This document shows, in pieces, positions 5,720-8,119 of a stretch of DNA of 8,119 bases (position 1 is the first letter of the stretch; every line of letters starts with the position of its first letter). The notes under the pieces were generated by a model. The model saw only the letters and a list, made by a program, of their open reading frames with translations. It ran no database searches and was not told where the DNA came from. A program made the translations under genes and the position numbers. The stretch is from an uncultured Collinsella sp. (GTDB lineage: Bacteria > Actinomycetota > Coriobacteriia > Coriobacteriales > Coriobacteriaceae): contig UQSC01000083.1 in assembly GCA_900543615.1 (NCBI GenBank), positions 1 through 8,119 on the forward strand, in the 5' to 3' direction.

Positions 5720-7555
5720 ATGGAAGCACAGGAAAACTCCCAGACTGAGCAGAATGTTCAGACGCCCAAGAAGCGCGAGCTGGCGCTCGTATCGCACAGT
5801 ACCTATATCAAGGAGAAGGCGCTGCAGTGGATCTTCTTTGCCTGCGCGTTCTTGGCGGTCGTTACCGTCATCCTGATTTTTGTCTTTACCACGTACTCGG
5901 CGCTGCCCGTCTTTACTGACATCGGTCTGGCGGACTTCTTTAGCTTTACGTGGGCGCCTTCCGAGGGCCACTACGGCATCTTGTCGCTGCTTGCCGGCTC
6001 GGGTCTGGTGACCGTCGGTGCGCTCGCCATGGGCGTGCCGCTGGGCGTGGGTACGGCCGTTTACCTGGTCGAGATTGCCAGCAAGCGCGTGCGCAAGCTC
6101 ATCAGCCCCGCCGTTGACCTGCTGGCGGGCATACCCTCCATCATCTACGGCTTCTTTGGCATGATCATCATCCGCCCGTTTATCGCACAACTGACCGGCG
6201 GCCTTGGTTTTGGTGCGCTGACGGCGTGGTTTGTGCTCGCCATCATGATCGTCCCTACCATCACCACGCTCACCATCGATGCTCTCAATTCCATTCCCAT
6301 GGGCATTCGCGAGGCATCGTATGCCATGGGCGCCACCAAGTGGCAGACCATCTATAAGGTCGTGCTACCTGCCGCGAAGCTGGGTATCGTTGATGCCATC
6401 GTGCTGGGTATGGGCCGTGCCATCGGCGAGACCATGGCCGTGCTCATGGTCGTAGGTAACGCCCCGGTTATTCCCGACAGCATTGCGAGCCCCATCTCGA
6501 CGCTCACGAGCCAGATTGCGCTCGACATGAGCTATTCCTCGGGTCTGCACCGCTCGGCGCTGTTCGGCATGGGTGTGGTCCTGTTTATCATCTCCGCCAC
6601 GCTGGTGGGCATCGTCCGTCTGATTTCCAAGAAGAAGAGGGGGCAGGCTATGTCCGATTCCGTTGACACGACGGTCGATACGACCTCGTCGCGCGAGCGC
6701 ATCAAGCGTGCCCTTTCCCACGGCAAGAAGGGCCGCATCAACAAGGACCTGTCCAACAAGATCATGCTTGGCGTGTTCCGTGCCGCTGCCTACATCACCA
6801 CGCTGGTGCTGGTCGCTATCATCGTCTACGTGGTCATCAACGGCCTGCCACACATCTCGCTCGACTTTATCTTCGGTTGGCCCCAGGGCGTCAACGCTGA
6901 GGGCGGTATTTGGCCCACGATCGTCTCGACCGTCTATGTGACGGCGCTCGCCACGCTTATCTGCACGCCGATCGCTGTGCTGGCAGCCGTCTATCTGGCC
7001 GAGTACGCCAAGCAGGGCAAGGTCGTCGAGCTCATTCGCTACGCTGCTGACGCTTTGGCCTCGGTGCCCTCCATCGTTATGGGTCTGTTTGGCTACGCCT
7101 TGTTTGTCGAAGCCATGGGCTTGGGCCTTTCGATGGTCTCTGCCGCCCTGGCACTCGCGCTCTTGATGCTTCCCATCGTCATGCGCACCACCGAAGAGGC
7201 CATTCGCGCCGTTCCGCGCTATATCCGTTGGGGCGCGTACGGTCTGGGCGCCACCAAGTGGCAGGTTGTCTCCAAGATCGTGCTTCCTTCTGCCTTTGGC
7301 CGTATTGCCACGGGCATCGTCCTCGCCATCGGCCGTGCCATTGGCGAGACCGCGGTGGTGCTCTACACCATGGGGCAGGCCATCAATCTACCTATTTCGC
7401 CGCTCGATTCCGGCCGCCCCATGACGGTTCACCTGTACCTGCTTGCCAACGACGGCATCAACATGAACGCAGCCTACGGCACCGCGCTCTTGCTGATGGT
7501 GATCATTCTGGCCTTCAACCTGTTTGCGCGCTTCCTGTCGCGCAAGCGTCGCTAG
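5720..7555 (+). CDS. Fused phosphate ABC transporter permease PstC-PstA
   Basis: This one 611-residue frame contains both membrane subunits of the phosphate importer, normally two separate proteins of about 300 residues. Residues 1-303 are PstC: a first membrane span at about 37-57, the cytoplasmic coupling loop REASYAMGATKWQ with E198, and the channel motif GRAIGETM with R233 and E237. Residues 304-347 are a hydrophilic, charged cytoplasmic linker. Residues about 348-611 are PstA: a first span at about 356-375, a coupling loop RWGAYGLGATKWQ at 503-515, and GRAIGET with R539 and E543. Both halves should have six spans and cytoplasmic ends, so the fusion is topologically sensible. The ATG at 5720 is preferred over GTG 5711 because AAGGGGAG (5704-5711) sits 8 bases before it. 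An in-frame ribosome site and ATG remain at the junction (6650), so a separate PstA (301 residues) may also be made. The PstA coupling loop has Trp in place of the usual Glu. Confidence 0.93.
   Translation: MEAQENSQTEQNVQTPKKRELALVSHSTYIKEKALQWIFFACAFLAVVTVILIFVFTTYSALPVFTDIGLADFFSFTWAPSEGHYGILSLLAGSGLVTVGALAMGVPLGVGTAVYLVEIASKRVRKLISPAVDLLAGIPSIIYGFFGMIIIRPFIAQLTGGLGFGALTAWFVLAIMIVPTITTLTIDALNSIPMGIREASYAMGATKWQTIYKVVLPAAKLGIVDAIVLGMGRAIGETMAVLMVVGNAPVIPDSIASPISTLTSQIALDMSYSSGLHRSALFGMGVVLFIISATLVGIVRLISKKKRGQAMSDSVDTTVDTTSSRERIKRALSHGKKGRINKDLSNKIMLGVFRAAAYITTLVLVAIIVYVVINGLPHISLDFIFGWPQGVNAEGGIWPTIVSTVYVTALATLICTPIAVLAAVYLAEYAKQGKVVELIRYAADALASVPSIVMGLFGYALFVEAMGLGLSMVSAALALALLMLPIVMRTTEEAIRAVPRYIRWGAYGLGATKWQVVSKIVLPSAFGRIATGIVLAIGRAIGETAVVLYTMGQAINLPISPLDSGRPMTVHLYLLANDGINMNAAYGTALLLMVIILAFNLFARFLSRKRR
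6638..6652 (+). promoter_or_regulatory. In-frame internal ribosome site and ATG at the PstC/PstA junction
   Basis: AGGGGG (6638-6643) lies 6 bases before ATG 6650-6652, which is in the frame of the fused permease. Initiation here would yield a free PstA starting MSDSVDTT, with an N-terminal cytoplasmic tail like those of stand-alone PstA proteins. The sequence supports either a relic of two formerly separate genes or a working second start. Nothing here decides between them. Confidence 0.5.
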
Positions 7556-7557
7556 TT

Positions 7558-7563
7558 AAGGAG
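7558..7563 (+). promoter_or_regulatory. Ribosome binding site of pstB
   Basis: AAGGAG begins 2 bases after the permease stop and ends 4 bases before the ATG at 7568, fixing the pstB start and showing it belongs to the same operon. Confidence 0.85.
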
Positions 7564-7567
7564 TCCC

Positions 7568-8070
7568 ATGTCCGTTTATCAGTCCGCTCCCACGCTGGAG
7601 CAAGCGGCCATTACGGCCAAGGATTTCAACTTTTGGTACGGTGACTTTCATGCGCTGACGGGGCTCGACCTCAACATCGCCAAAAACGCCATCACCTCGT
7701 TTATTGGCCCTTCGGGCTGCGGCAAATCGACGTTTTTGCGCTGCATCAACCGCATGAACGACCTAATCGAGGGCACGCGCATCGAGGGCACCATGACGCT
7801 CGACGGCAACGATATCTATGCCGAGGGTGTCGACCCGGTCGATCTCCGTCGTCGCGTGGGCATGATCTTTCAGCAGCCCAACCCGTTTCCCAAATCCATC
7901 TACGAGAATGTCGCCTTTGGCCCTCGTCTGCAGGGCGTGACTAGCAAAAGCGACCTCGATGACATCGTGGAAGAATCGCTCAAGCGCGCCAACCTCTGGA
8001 AAGAGGTATCCAATCAGCTCAACAAGGATGGTTTGGCGCTCTCGGGCGGTCAGCAGCAGCGTCTGTGCAT
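7568..8070 (+). CDS. pstB: Phosphate ABC transporter ATP-binding protein PstB, N-terminal part
   Basis: PstB is the cytoplasmic ATPase that powers the importer; two copies bind the PstC/PstA coupling loops. The 167 genuine residues include the A-loop region FWYGDFHAL (22-30), Walker A GPSGCGKST (47-55) with K53, the Q-loop FQQPNPFPKSIYENVAFG (101-118), which is highly typical of PstB, and the ABC signature LSGGQQQR (158-165). Walker B, the catalytic Glu and the switch His lie beyond the contig end, since PstB is normally about 250 residues. The last real codon is TGC at 8066-8068, plus two bases of the next. The following residues of the open frame (CLLYTSPSPRDRG type) are coded by adapter. 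No biological truncation is implied. Confidence 0.96.
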
Positions 8071-8119
8071 CTGTCTCTTATACACATCTCCGAGCCCACG
8101 AGACCGAGGCTGATCTCGT
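8071..8119 (-). other. Illumina Nextera read-2 adapter with i7 index (artefact)
   Basis: Bases 8071-8089 are the reverse complement of the Tn5 mosaic end (CTGTCTCTTATACACATCT), and 8090-8104 are CCGAGCCCACGAGAC of the read-2 adapter. Next comes an 8-base index CGAGGCTG (8105-8112), which I recall as Nextera index N710, and then ATCTCGT, the beginning of the P7 sequence. This is library sequence and should be trimmed. Confidence 0.98.

Noticed and set aside
35..8070. Search for CRISPR arrays, tRNA or rRNA genes, toxin-antitoxin pairs, phage genes or a new defence system
   Set aside because: Nothing of the kind is visible. Apart from the gaps at 2522-2719 and 3875-4084, the sequence is filled by conserved cell-division, cell-wall and phosphate-uptake genes.

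Overview
The window is an 8.1 kb piece of a high-GC bacterial chromosome with sequencing-adapter sequence left on both ends. Genuine DNA runs from about 35 to 8070. All genes are on the + strand and tightly packed. The features fit an actinobacterium, most likely a gut Coriobacteriia of the Collinsella type. They are high GC, a murC-murB-ftsQ-ftsZ order with no ftsA, a pgeF gene just after ftsZ, and an FtsZ ending in ELPDFLKRGSF. The genus is an inference from gene order and protein style, not a database result.

Left half (35-3933): the end of a division and cell wall (dcw) cluster. It holds the C-terminal part of murC, complete murB, complete ftsQ (overlapping murB by 44 bases) and complete ftsZ. 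ftsZ has its own 198-base upstream region, which probably carries a promoter, and is followed by a good intrinsic terminator at 3901-3933. MurB makes UDP-MurNAc, MurC adds L-Ala to it, and FtsQ and FtsZ place and run the septal machinery.

Right half (3934-8070): a second transcription unit. A 150-base leader carries two CTTTACG copies spaced 11 bp apart, the spacing of PhoB/PhoP-type sites, and two small hairpins. Then come pgeF (peptidoglycan-editing or laccase-domain protein), pstS (phosphate-binding lipoprotein, joined to pgeF by an ATGA overlap), one long gene encoding fused PstC and PstA permeases, and the first two thirds of pstB (the ATPase). Together the pst genes encode the high-affinity phosphate ABC importer. 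pgeF appears to be the first gene of this unit.

No undescribed system is visible; these are conserved families. The points most worth a second look are the adapter read-through that adds false residues to both terminal proteins, the PstC-PstA fusion that keeps an in-frame ribosome site and ATG at the junction, the 11-bp phased repeats ahead of pgeF-pst, the placement of pgeF in the phosphate operon, and a long basic tail on FtsQ.
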